Source: VGXO01 sp964614695 (GTDB lineage: Bacteria; Planctomycetota; Phycisphaerae; Phycisphaerales; SM1A02). Taken from it: 64,000 nucleotides of DNA. Location: NCBI GenBank assembly GCA_964614695.1, contig CAZTMB010000001.1, positions 1 through 64,000 of the forward strand, written 5' to 3'. The notes below the pieces were generated by a model, which worked only from the letters and a program-made list of their open reading frames with translations, searched no databases and was not told where the DNA came from. Shown here in pieces: positions 53,957 to 61,771 of the stretch. Each line of letters begins with the position of its first letter. Position 1 is the stretch's first letter. Position numbers and translations under genes: made by a program.

Positions 53957-54577
53957 ATGCCAGACGAACCTGCAATCGCTCCCCCGCAGACCGCGCCGCC
54001 CTCCGGCGCGGTCGCTTCGTCTTCGAGCGGCTGGGCGACCGGGCTCGGGATCGTCCTGCTCGTCTATGCGGGGCTCGGCGTGCTCGTCAACGCCGTCGGC
54101 ATCGCCATGCTCTTCATGAGCGAGGAGGCCCGTGCGGCGGCGGGCGGGATCAATCCGGCGAACCTTGCCTTCGGCGGCGTCGCGATCCTGCTCGGGTTGG
54201 TGCTGGCGGTCGGCGCGATCGGTCTGCTGCGTCGTCGCCGCTTCGGCGTTCGGGCCTCGCTGACGTGGGCGGCGGCGAGGCTCGTGCTGCTGCTCGTGGC
54301 GTCGATCTACGGCTGGCTCACCCTGCCCACGCAGGTCGACCGGCAGATGGAGCTGATGGACGAACGGATGGCCGAGGCGAGAGGCTCGTCCGGAGGCGGA
54401 TCGCGGTCGGTCTCGGTCAGGGTCGGCGGGGGCGGCGGCGGCCTCGATCGCGAGGCGATGCTTCGCTGGTCGAAGATGGCCTACGTCGCCGGCGTGTTCG
54501 TGGTGGGCGCCATGCCGGTCGCCACCGCCTGGATCCTCACGAACCGGCGGCGCCGCGAAGAGATCGCGGGCTGGTAG
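53957..54577 (+). CDS. Multi-pass membrane protein of unknown function
   Basis: 206 residues with four hydrophobic segments (GLGIVLLVYAGLGVLVNAVGIA; FGGVAILLGLVLAVGAIGLL; WAAARLVLLLVASIYGWL; VAGVFVVGAMPVATAWIL) and a polar Gly/Ser-rich loop. It begins 4 bases after the stop of the serine protease gene, so is probably co-transcribed and could be its membrane partner. No family recognised. Confidence 0.75.
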   Translation: MPDEPAIAPPQTAPPSGAVASSSSGWATGLGIVLLVYAGLGVLVNAVGIAMLFMSEEARAAAGGINPANLAFGGVAILLGLVLAVGAIGLLRRRRFGVRASLTWAAARLVLLLVASIYGWLTLPTQVDRQMELMDERMAEARGSSGGGSRSVSVRVGGGGGGLDREAMLRWSKMAYVAGVFVVGAMPVATAWILTNRRRREEIAGW

Positions 54578-54623
54578 CGGCGATCGCCACCGCTCGCGAA
54601 GTCTTCCACGATTCGAAGGCGAT

Positions 54624-55664
54624 TCAGCTCACTTCGCGGCGCTGGAAGAGCAGCGTTGCGATCGCCAGCGAGGCCGCGATCATCAGCACGCCGTAGGGCA
54701 GCACCGCCGCGAAGTAGGAGAAGGGGATCTCCCGCTTCTGCGTCAACGCATCGGCGAGCCAGAAGACCTGGAAGTCCGGCACCACGGCGTAGGCGACGCG
54801 GCAGGCCGCGTAGAGCAGATGCGCTCCATCGAAGAGCGATCGCTCCGCCTCCGGAGCCGAGGCGAACGCCTCCTCGAGCCGCAGGATCGTCCGACCGAAG
54901 AGCCAGTCCGAGAGCAGGCCGATGAGGAAGAGGCCCATGGTGATGGCAAGCGTCGGCAGCTGGCCGAGCCGCGTGCTCGCGGCGATCGCCACCGCGACGA
55001 GCATGAGAAGCGCCATCGCCATGCCGCCGATCGCGAGCAGGATCTGCGGCTCGAACTCGGTGCCGATGGCCTGCGGCGCCCAGTCGTGGGCGAAGAGCAG
55101 CGTCAGCACGTAGGCGAGCAGCAGGAGCGGCAGCCCAAGCAGCACCGCCGTGCTCGTGAACGCCCACCCGTAGAGGAAGTTCGCCGCCGCCGCGACCGCC
55201 ACCGCGAGCACGAGGGCGGAGATGCCGAAGGTGAGCGCCGGCAGGTGGTACGGCGTCCTGACGGTCTGCATGGTTCCGTGGACTTCGACGAGGAGGAACG
55301 CCAGTCCGAGGAACGCCACGGCGGCGAGCAGGGCCCCGGAGACGCCGACGTACTTGCCGAGGATGAACGTCGGTCGCGACACCGGCTTCGAGAGGACCGT
55401 CAGTGCGGTTCGATTCTCGATCTCACGGTTGAGCACGCTCGTGGCGAGGAACGCCGCGAGGACGACCCCGCAGATGAAGATCGTGCTGAGGCCGAGATCG
55501 ATGAAGAGCCGCTGATCGTCCTCGAGGGTGTAGCCGGAGAAGGGATTCGAGAGGACGACGAAGATGGTGCCGGCGGTCAGGACCACCAGCAGCACCGGCT
55601 GCCGAATGCTCTCGGCGAAGGTCGTGCGGGCGATCGCCCAGAGCTGTTCGAGGAATCCGATCAC
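54624..55664 (-). CDS. ABC-2 type transporter membrane protein
   Basis: 346 residues from GTG, six or more helices. The start FLEQLWAIARTTFAESIRQP and EIENRTALTVLSKPVSRPTFILGKYVG match the ABC-2 permeases of the YhaP/NatB/GldF-like group. The second permease in this window, at 61761, shares the motif TKPLARSRYLLGKW. No ATPase stands beside it; the nearest is at 60566 on the other strand. Divergent from the SPFH run. The weak Shine-Dalgarno makes the exact start uncertain. Confidence 0.8.
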   Translation of the reverse strand: MIGFLEQLWAIARTTFAESIRQPVLLVVLTAGTIFVVLSNPFSGYTLEDDQRLFIDLGLSTIFICGVVLAAFLATSVLNREIENRTALTVLSKPVSRPTFILGKYVGVSGALLAAVAFLGLAFLLVEVHGTMQTVRTPYHLPALTFGISALVLAVAVAAAANFLYGWAFTSTAVLLGLPLLLLAYVLTLLFAHDWAPQAIGTEFEPQILLAIGGMAMALLMLVAVAIAASTRLGQLPTLAITMGLFLIGLLSDWLFGRTILRLEEAFASAPEAERSLFDGAHLLYAACRVAYAVVPDFQVFWLADALTQKREIPFSYFAAVLPYGVLMIAASLAIATLLFQRREVS

Positions 55665-55882
55665 GCAAGGTTCCGAGGGAGGCGCCGAGGCGGCGACGGG
55701 GGTGGACAGGGCGAGTAAAGTACCGCCCACTTCGAACCCGGGGGGCATCGGGTTCGTGTCAGCCCGATCGCTTGGTCATCTGGCCGACCCGCCTCGCTCG
55801 GTTCTCGCCGCTTCGGCCGGCAACTCCGAGGCGGAATCTCGGCATCGTTCTCCCGACTCCCGCCGCTGCGGCACGGAACTCC

Positions 55883-58087
55883 ATGCGGATCGATCACGTC
55901 GCATATCAGCGGGCCACCCGCATCGCCGGCATCGGCCTCCTGCTGCAGCTGGGCATCGGCCTGACGCTGCTCATCTACGGAACCGTCGCGGGCGACAGCA
56001 CATTCACGATCGGCTCGGCCTACGCCCTCGCCGGCACGATCGTCTGGGCCACGCTCGCCCTGGTCTTCAACCAGCACCGGCTCGAGCGGCTCGAGGCGAT
56101 GGAGTTCGAGGAGATCGAGGCGGCGGCCGCGTCCGGCACCACGATCTTCGAAGGCGAGGCGCGGGAGGCACGGGTCGCGGCGCGGCGGCTCGAACTCATG
56201 CACCGATGGCTGGTGCCGGCGGCAAGCCTGCTGCTCGCGGGCATCCTCGCGACGCTCGGCTGGCAGATCCTCGCGTGGTTCTCGCTGCAGGACGACCCCA
56301 ACGCCGACATCTCGAACTTCTCCGTCGGCCAGGCGCTCGGCTGGCAGCTCGCGGTGGCGACGGGCCTGTCGCTCGCGGCATTCATCTTCTCGCGGTTCGT
56401 GGCGGGCATGTCGAAGCAGCCCGCGTGGCAGAACCTCCGCGGCGGCGCCGGCACGATGGTCGGCAACGCCCTCATCAGCCTTGCGATCGCGATCGGCCTG
56501 GTCTTCCAGCTGCTGCAGAAGCCCACGGTGATCGAGCACATCGCCTACGGCTTCGCGATCTTCCAGATCGCCGCCGCGGGTGAGATCGTCCTGAACCTCG
56601 TCCTGAATCTCTACCGCCCGCGACGCGTGGGCGAGGTGCCGCGGGCTGCGTTCGACTCCCGCGTCCTGAGCCTGCTCGCGGCGCCGGACTCGATCGCGCG
56701 GAGCGTCGGCGAGGCGATCAACTACCAGTTCGGCTTCGACATCGCGAGCTCGTGGGGCTATCGCCTGCTGCTCCGCAGCGTGGCCTGGCTGCTCGGGTTC
56801 GGGGCGGTCGTGCTGCTGCTGCTCTCGACGGTCGTCGTCGTCGAGCCGGGTCAGCAGGCGGTCATCCTCAAGCAGGGGCGGCTGCAGGCGGACGTGAAGC
56901 GGGACGGCGTGCTCTTCAAGTTGCCCTGGCCGTTCGAGCAGGCGGAACTGCACGACGTCGCGACGATCCGGGAGATCTCGCTCGGCGGCGTGGTGCCTCG
57001 ACCGCGCGAGGTCAACCTGTGGGGGCAGTCCGAGGCGATCGATCCGGAACGGCGTCCCTTCATCGTCGGCGCGAGCGCCGAGGCCGCCGAGATGCAGTCG
57101 GCGCTCGAGATCCTCGACGGCGGTTCGTTCGGCGGCGGGACGCCGTCGGCCTCCGGCGGCCTGCTCGGAGGCGGCGGCTCGATCCTGGCCGCGGGCACGC
57201 CCACGCCGGCGCCCGACGCCGGCTCGGGCTCGGTCACCAACCAGTTCGCCCTCGTCGATGCCGACGTGCTGCTTCGCTACCGCATCAAGCCCGACGGCCT
57301 GCTCGACTGGCTCGGGTTCTGCAACGACACGCGCACGAGGCGTTCCGTGCTCGACATGCGGGAGCGGGCGCTGCGCGACCTCGCGGTGCGCGAAGTGACG
57401 CAGGCGCTCTCGACCCAGCCGCTCGATGCGGTGCTCTCGCCGCAGGGCGATTCGCTCTCGACCGAACTTGGACGTCGCATCCAGCGGACCTTCGACGAGC
57501 ACTCGACGGGCGTCGAGGTCGTCTCGATCATGATTCCTCGGCTTCGCCCGCCGGGCGAGGAGTCGGCCCGCTTCGAGGAGTTCTCGATCGCGGTGCAGAA
57601 CTCGCGGAAGATCGTGGAGCAGGCCCAGCAGACCGTGAACTCGACGATGGCGACCCTCGTGGGGGACGCCGGCCGCGCCGCCACGATCGTCGCTGCGATC
57701 GACGCGTTGCGCGATCTCGGGCGACGCGAAGGCACCGAGAGCGAGGCGTACCTGAAGGCGCAGGTCGAGGTCGAGCAGATGCTGCTCGACTCCCGCGCGA
57801 TGACCGCGAGCGTGATCAGCACCGCGAGGGCGCGTCGATGGCAGCTGCACATGGAGGCCCGCCGCAAGGCCGAGGAGGTCCTCGGCGAGGCGCCGGCCTA
57901 CTCCGTGGATCCCGAGCTCTACCGCCAACGGGCGCTCATGCGGGCGCTCGCCGAGGCGCTGCCCCGCGTTCGCGTGAAGTACGTGCTCTCGCCCGACCCC
58001 GAGCGGGTGCGTCTCGATCTCTCCATGCAGCAGCCCGACTCCGGACTCAACCTCGCCGACACGATCGGAGAGTCGCTCAATCCGTGA
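55883..58087 (+). CDS. SPFH-domain protein (HflK/flotillin-like) with a polytopic N-terminal membrane domain
   Basis: 734 residues. Unlike normal HflK, the first ~345 residues hold about six helices in three pairs (for example IAGIGLLLQLGIGLTLLIYG and GYRLLLRSVAWLLGFGAVVLLLL). Then the SPFH domain begins: VVVVEPGQQAVILKQGRLQ, LFKLPWPFEQAEL, an insert, VTNQFALVDADVLLRYRI, RALRDLAVREVTQALST. A coiled region (RARRWQLHMEARRKAEEV) and tail follow. SPFH proteins form rings that organise membranes and hold FtsH in E. coli. First of three adjacent family members. The ATG at 55883 was chosen for its position just ahead of the first helix. Confidence 0.85.
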   Translation: MRIDHVAYQRATRIAGIGLLLQLGIGLTLLIYGTVAGDSTFTIGSAYALAGTIVWATLALVFNQHRLERLEAMEFEEIEAAAASGTTIFEGEAREARVAARRLELMHRWLVPAASLLLAGILATLGWQILAWFSLQDDPNADISNFSVGQALGWQLAVATGLSLAAFIFSRFVAGMSKQPAWQNLRGGAGTMVGNALISLAIAIGLVFQLLQKPTVIEHIAYGFAIFQIAAAGEIVLNLVLNLYRPRRVGEVPRAAFDSRVLSLLAAPDSIARSVGEAINYQFGFDIASSWGYRLLLRSVAWLLGFGAVVLLLLSTVVVVEPGQQAVILKQGRLQADVKRDGVLFKLPWPFEQAELHDVATIREISLGGVVPRPREVNLWGQSEAIDPERRPFIVGASAEAAEMQSALEILDGGSFGGGTPSASGGLLGGGGSILAAGTPTPAPDAGSGSVTNQFALVDADVLLRYRIKPDGLLDWLGFCNDTRTRRSVLDMRERALRDLAVREVTQALSTQPLDAVLSPQGDSLSTELGRRIQRTFDEHSTGVEVVSIMIPRLRPPGEESARFEEFSIAVQNSRKIVEQAQQTVNSTMATLVGDAGRAATIVAAIDALRDLGRREGTESEAYLKAQVEVEQMLLDSRAMTASVISTARARRWQLHMEARRKAEEVLGEAPAYSVDPELYRQRALMRALAEALPRVRVKYVLSPDPERVRLDLSMQQPDSGLNLADTIGESLNP

Positions 58088-58138
58088 CCTCGCCTCGCGC
58101 CTGAACGCTTCCGACGACTCCCTCTCCCCACCGACGCC

Positions 58139-59074
58139 ATGAATCGAACCTTCGCGATCCTCCTCGGCCTGCTGATCCTTGCGGTGCTGGTGCTCTTCAA
58201 CACCACCTACACCGTCAACTTCCACGAACTCGCCGTGAAGACCCGCTTCGGCCGTCCCGCCGGCATCGTCGGCGAGGGACTGCACTTCAAGCTGCCGTTC
58301 TTCATGGAACGGGTGTCGAAGCTCGACACGCGTCTGCAGCTCGTCGAGAGCCCGCTCGAGACCGTGCTCACCCGCGACGGCCAGCAGGTCGTGGTGCAGG
58401 CGTTCATGCTGTGGAAGATCGACCCCGCCGAGGACGCGGTGATGCGCTTCTTCACGAGCTACGGCGGCACCGACGCGGCGAGCCGCGAGCTCGAGACGCG
58501 GCTGCAGGGCGCGGTGCGTCTCGTCGGCGGCTACGAGTTCAAGGATCTCGTCGGCGCCGACAGCCGGCTGCCCGCGATCGAGACCGCGATCCTCGCGGAC
58601 CTGCAGGCGAACGCGGTCGCGGGCATCGATCCGGTCTCGGTCGGAATCAGCCGCGTGGTGCTGCCGCCCAAGACGACCGTCGCGGTGCTCAGCCGCATGG
58701 CCGAGGTGCAGAACACCCTCGTCAAGCTCGAGGACGCCCGAGGCGCGAGCGAGGCGGAGGCCCTGCGAAGCCAGGCCGCGGCGCAGGCCGACGCGATCCG
58801 GAGCTTCGCCGAACAGTGGGCCGCCCGCATCGAGGCGGTCGGCAACGAGGAGGCGACGCGGTACTACCAGGAGATGAAGTCCGAGGCCGGCCTCGCGGTC
58901 TTCCTCTCGTGGCTCGACACGCTGAAGGCGGGACTGCGCGGCAGCACGACGTTCGTCACCGACACCTCGCAGGCGCCGTTCCACCTGCTCGATCTCGGAG
59001 CCGCCACCGATGCGGGCGGGATCCCGCAGCCGAGCGGCGATCCGTCCAGCACCTCCACGGGGGGCACTCCGTGA
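58139..59074 (+). CDS. SPFH-domain protein (HflC-like)
   Basis: 311 residues. One N-terminal helix (FAILLGLLILAVLVLFNTTY), then SPFH: YTVNFHELAVKTRFGRPA, LHFKLPFFMERVSKLDTRLQL, VQAFMLWKID and GADSRLPAIETAIL. The coiled stretch has EAEALRSQAAAQADAIRS, and RYYQEMKSEAGLAVFLSWLD near the end matches HflC. Its GTGA overlap with the next gene shows coupling. Likely partner of the SPFH proteins on each side. Confidence 0.9.
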   Translation: MNRTFAILLGLLILAVLVLFNTTYTVNFHELAVKTRFGRPAGIVGEGLHFKLPFFMERVSKLDTRLQLVESPLETVLTRDGQQVVVQAFMLWKIDPAEDAVMRFFTSYGGTDAASRELETRLQGAVRLVGGYEFKDLVGADSRLPAIETAILADLQANAVAGIDPVSVGISRVVLPPKTTVAVLSRMAEVQNTLVKLEDARGASEAEALRSQAAAQADAIRSFAEQWAARIEAVGNEEATRYYQEMKSEAGLAVFLSWLDTLKAGLRGSTTFVTDTSQAPFHLLDLGAATDAGGIPQPSGDPSSTSTGGTP

Positions 59075-60519
59075 GCGAGGAGCTCGACGATGGACTGAAC
59101 TCCGGCGGCATGCCGAGCGAGGAGTTGCCGGCGGGCGAAGCGCCGCGTCGTGCCGCGAGCGCCGCATTCGAAGTCGCGACGGAGCCCGGCTCCGCGGCGT
59201 CGTTGCGCGATGCGATGGATCCGGCGAACCAGAGCCTCGGCGAAGCGCTGCGGCTCTCGTACCGCGTGCTGCAGCTGGGCATCCTTGCGCTCGTCGCGAC
59301 CTTCCTGCTGTCCGGCTTCCAGACGGTGCAGGACGGATCCGCCGGCGTGAAGACGCTCTTCGGCGCGATCGTCGGCGAGCCCGGCGACGAGCAGCTCGCG
59401 CCGGGGCTCCATCCCTTCTGGCCCTATCCGGTCGGACAGATCGTGACGGTCGAACTGAAGCGCCCGGTCGAAGTCGGCGAGGCGTTCTGGCCTCGCTATC
59501 GCCGCGGCGAGAAGACTCTCGAAGAGGCGACCGACGGCGCCGACCTCACCAAGCACCTGCAGCCCGGCGAGGACGGTTCGCTGCTCACCGCCGACGGCGA
59601 CCTCGCGCACCTGCAGATCCAGGCCGAGTACGTCGTCGAGGATCCGGTCAGCCTGCTTCGCACGATGCGTCCGGAGATGCTGCCGCAGGTCGTGGCGCTC
59701 GCGCTCGAGCGTGGCGCCGTCGCGGCGGTCTCCCGGCTCTCCCTCGAGGAGCTCACCGAACTTCGCGAGCAGCCGGCGCTGGCGATTCGCGACGATGCGC
59801 AGGCGGTGCTCGACGAGCTCGACTGCGGAGTGCGCCTCGCGTCGGTCACGCTGCCGGTCCGCATCGCGCCGCTCGCGGTGCGTCGCAACTTCGCCCAGGT
59901 TCAGACCAAGCGCGAAGAGGCCAAGACCGCCGTCGAGCGGGCGCGGCAGCAGGCCGCGACGACGCTCACCGCCGCGGCGGGGCAGTTCGCCTCCGGCGAG
60001 CTGATCCGACTGATCATCGAGTACGAGAACGCGCTCACGCTCGGCGACCAGGCGGTGGCCGACGAGGTGCTCGGCCGCATCGGCGAACGGTTTGCGCAGC
60101 GCGACGTCGGCGGCGAGGCCGCGATGATCGTCGCACGGGCCGAGGCGGCGATCTCCGCGAAGCGTTCGTCGCTCGCCAAGGAGGCGCGCCGCCTGCAGGG
60201 CCTGCTGCCGGCCTACCGCGAGAATCCCGAGCAGCTCGTCCGCCAGCTGTGGCTCGACGCGGTCCGCACCGTGCTCGAGGACGGCGAGGCGGAGGTCTTC
60301 TCCGTGCCTGGCAACCTCGCCCTGGTCGACATGGCGATCGAGAGTTCGCCCGACGTCATGCAGCTGCGCCGCCGCGCCGAACTCGAGCGCAAGAAGCGCG
60401 AAGCCGACGCCGCCGCGCTCACGCTGCAGCCGTTCCGCCTCGACACGCGAAACATCATGATCAACCAGGCGGGCCGACGCCTCGAGCGCGACGCGAGCCG
60501 CGGCTTCGGCAACGAGTGA
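59071..60519 (+). CDS. Third SPFH-domain protein
   Basis: 482 residues from GTG. A polar N-terminus of ~80 residues, one helix (LQLGILALVATFLLSGFQ), then an SPFH-like domain (VQDGSAGVKTLFGAIVG, LAPGLHPFWPYPVGQIVTVEL), LQIQAEYVVEDPVSLLRTM, and a long coiled region (QTKREEAKTAVERARQQAATT, then LLPAYRENPEQLVRQLWLDAVRTVLEDG). The end differs from flotillins, and the DTRNIMINQAGR segment is like HflK C-termini. It could be the HflK-like partner of the protein at 58139. Confidence 0.8.
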   Translation: MSEELDDGLNSGGMPSEELPAGEAPRRAASAAFEVATEPGSAASLRDAMDPANQSLGEALRLSYRVLQLGILALVATFLLSGFQTVQDGSAGVKTLFGAIVGEPGDEQLAPGLHPFWPYPVGQIVTVELKRPVEVGEAFWPRYRRGEKTLEEATDGADLTKHLQPGEDGSLLTADGDLAHLQIQAEYVVEDPVSLLRTMRPEMLPQVVALALERGAVAAVSRLSLEELTELREQPALAIRDDAQAVLDELDCGVRLASVTLPVRIAPLAVRRNFAQVQTKREEAKTAVERARQQAATTLTAAAGQFASGELIRLIIEYENALTLGDQAVADEVLGRIGERFAQRDVGGEAAMIVARAEAAISAKRSSLAKEARRLQGLLPAYRENPEQLVRQLWLDAVRTVLEDGEAEVFSVPGNLALVDMAIESSPDVMQLRRRAELERKKREADAAALTLQPFRLDTRNIMINQAGRRLERDASRGFGNE

Positions 60520-60565
60520 TGCGGACCGCCCGATTCCCCCGACTTCCCCGCGGAGCACGCGCGAC

Positions 60566-61771
60566 ATGGTGACCACGAACGAGAGCCAGACCCCCGTCGT
60601 CGAGGCGGCCGGGCTCGTCAAGGTCTTCAGCGACTTCTGGATGCGGGCGAAGGCTCGCGCCGTCGACGGCATCGACTTCTCGATCCGGCGCCACGAGATC
60701 TTCGGCCTGCTCGGGCCCAACGGCTCGGGCAAGAGCACGACGATCAAGCTGATCCTCGGCCTGCTCCGCAAGACCCGCGGCCGGCTGACCGTCTTCGGTC
60801 GCGACCCCTCGGACGTCTCGATCAAGCGGCGGATCGGATACCTGCCCGAGGAGTCGTACATGTACCGCTTCCTCAACGCCCACGAGACGCTCGACTACTA
60901 CGGGCGGATCTTCGGGCTCCGGGGCGCGGTGCGGAAGCGGCGCATCGAGGAGCTGCTCGAGATGGTCGGCCTCGGCGGCGCCGGGCATCGCCCGGTCGGC
61001 GAGTACTCCAAGGGCATGACGCGCCGCCTCGGCATCGCGCAGGCGCTGATCAACGACCCGGAGTTCCTCATCCTCGACGAGCCGACCTCGGGCCTCGATC
61101 CGATCGGCACGCGGCAGGTGAAGGACCTGCTCGTCGATCTCAAGAAGCGCGGCAAGACGATCCTGCTCTCGTCGCATCTTCTCGCCGACGTCGAGGACGT
61201 CTGCGACCGCATGGTGATCCTGTACGGAGGCCGGATCCGCGCCGCGGGCACCGGCGAGGAGCTGCTCCGCGACAGTTCGCACACGCTCATCCGAACGGGT
61301 CGCCTGCACGACTCGACGCTCGCGGAGATCGAACGCGTGCTCGCCACGAAGGAGGGCTTCGGCATCGACGGCGTTGAACTGCCGCGACAGAAGCTCGAGG
61401 AGTTCTTCCTGCAGATCGTCGAACGGGCTCGCGCCGAGCAGGCGGCGACCTCGGGCGCGGCGGCCGGCGGCCCGACCGCGAAGTTCCTCATGGGCGACGA
61501 GCCCTCCGAGGGCGAAGAGCTCATCGAAGGACTCGTGCGCGGCGAGCCGGCCATGCCGGCGGCGCCGGTCAAGGCCGTCAAGGCGGAGTCCGCGGCGCCG
61601 GCCAAGGAGTCGGTGCTCGAGGAGCTGCTGCAGGCGGAGCGTCCCGCGCCGTCGGCGAAGCCGGCGGCCAAGGCGCCCGAAGCGCCCAAGGGCGTCGACT
61701 CGTCGGTGATCGACGGACTGCTCGGCGGCGAGTCCTCCGACGGCGCGAGGAAGGGCGGCGATGGGGCGTAG
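60566..61771 (+). CDS. ABC transporter ATP-binding protein with a long C-terminal extension
   Basis: 401 residues. Walker A GLLGPNGSGKSTT, signature YSKGMTRRLGIAQAL (variant SKGM), Walker B EFLILDEPTSGLDP and His switch LLSSHLLADVE are complete, of the DrrA/NatA/GldA type. Past residue ~305 comes an acidic, Ala/Pro-rich tail of about 95 residues, ending in SVIDGLLGGESSDG, which resembles a linear peptide with repeated short helices (VLEELLQAE). Overlaps the next gene by 11 bases, its probable membrane partner. Confidence 0.92.
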   Translation: MVTTNESQTPVVEAAGLVKVFSDFWMRAKARAVDGIDFSIRRHEIFGLLGPNGSGKSTTIKLILGLLRKTRGRLTVFGRDPSDVSIKRRIGYLPEESYMYRFLNAHETLDYYGRIFGLRGAVRKRRIEELLEMVGLGGAGHRPVGEYSKGMTRRLGIAQALINDPEFLILDEPTSGLDPIGTRQVKDLLVDLKKRGKTILLSSHLLADVEDVCDRMVILYGGRIRAAGTGEELLRDSSHTLIRTGRLHDSTLAEIERVLATKEGFGIDGVELPRQKLEEFFLQIVERARAEQAATSGAAAGGPTAKFLMGDEPSEGEELIEGLVRGEPAMPAAPVKAVKAESAAPAKESVLEELLQAERPAPSAKPAAKAPEAPKGVDSSVIDGLLGGESSDGARKGGDGA

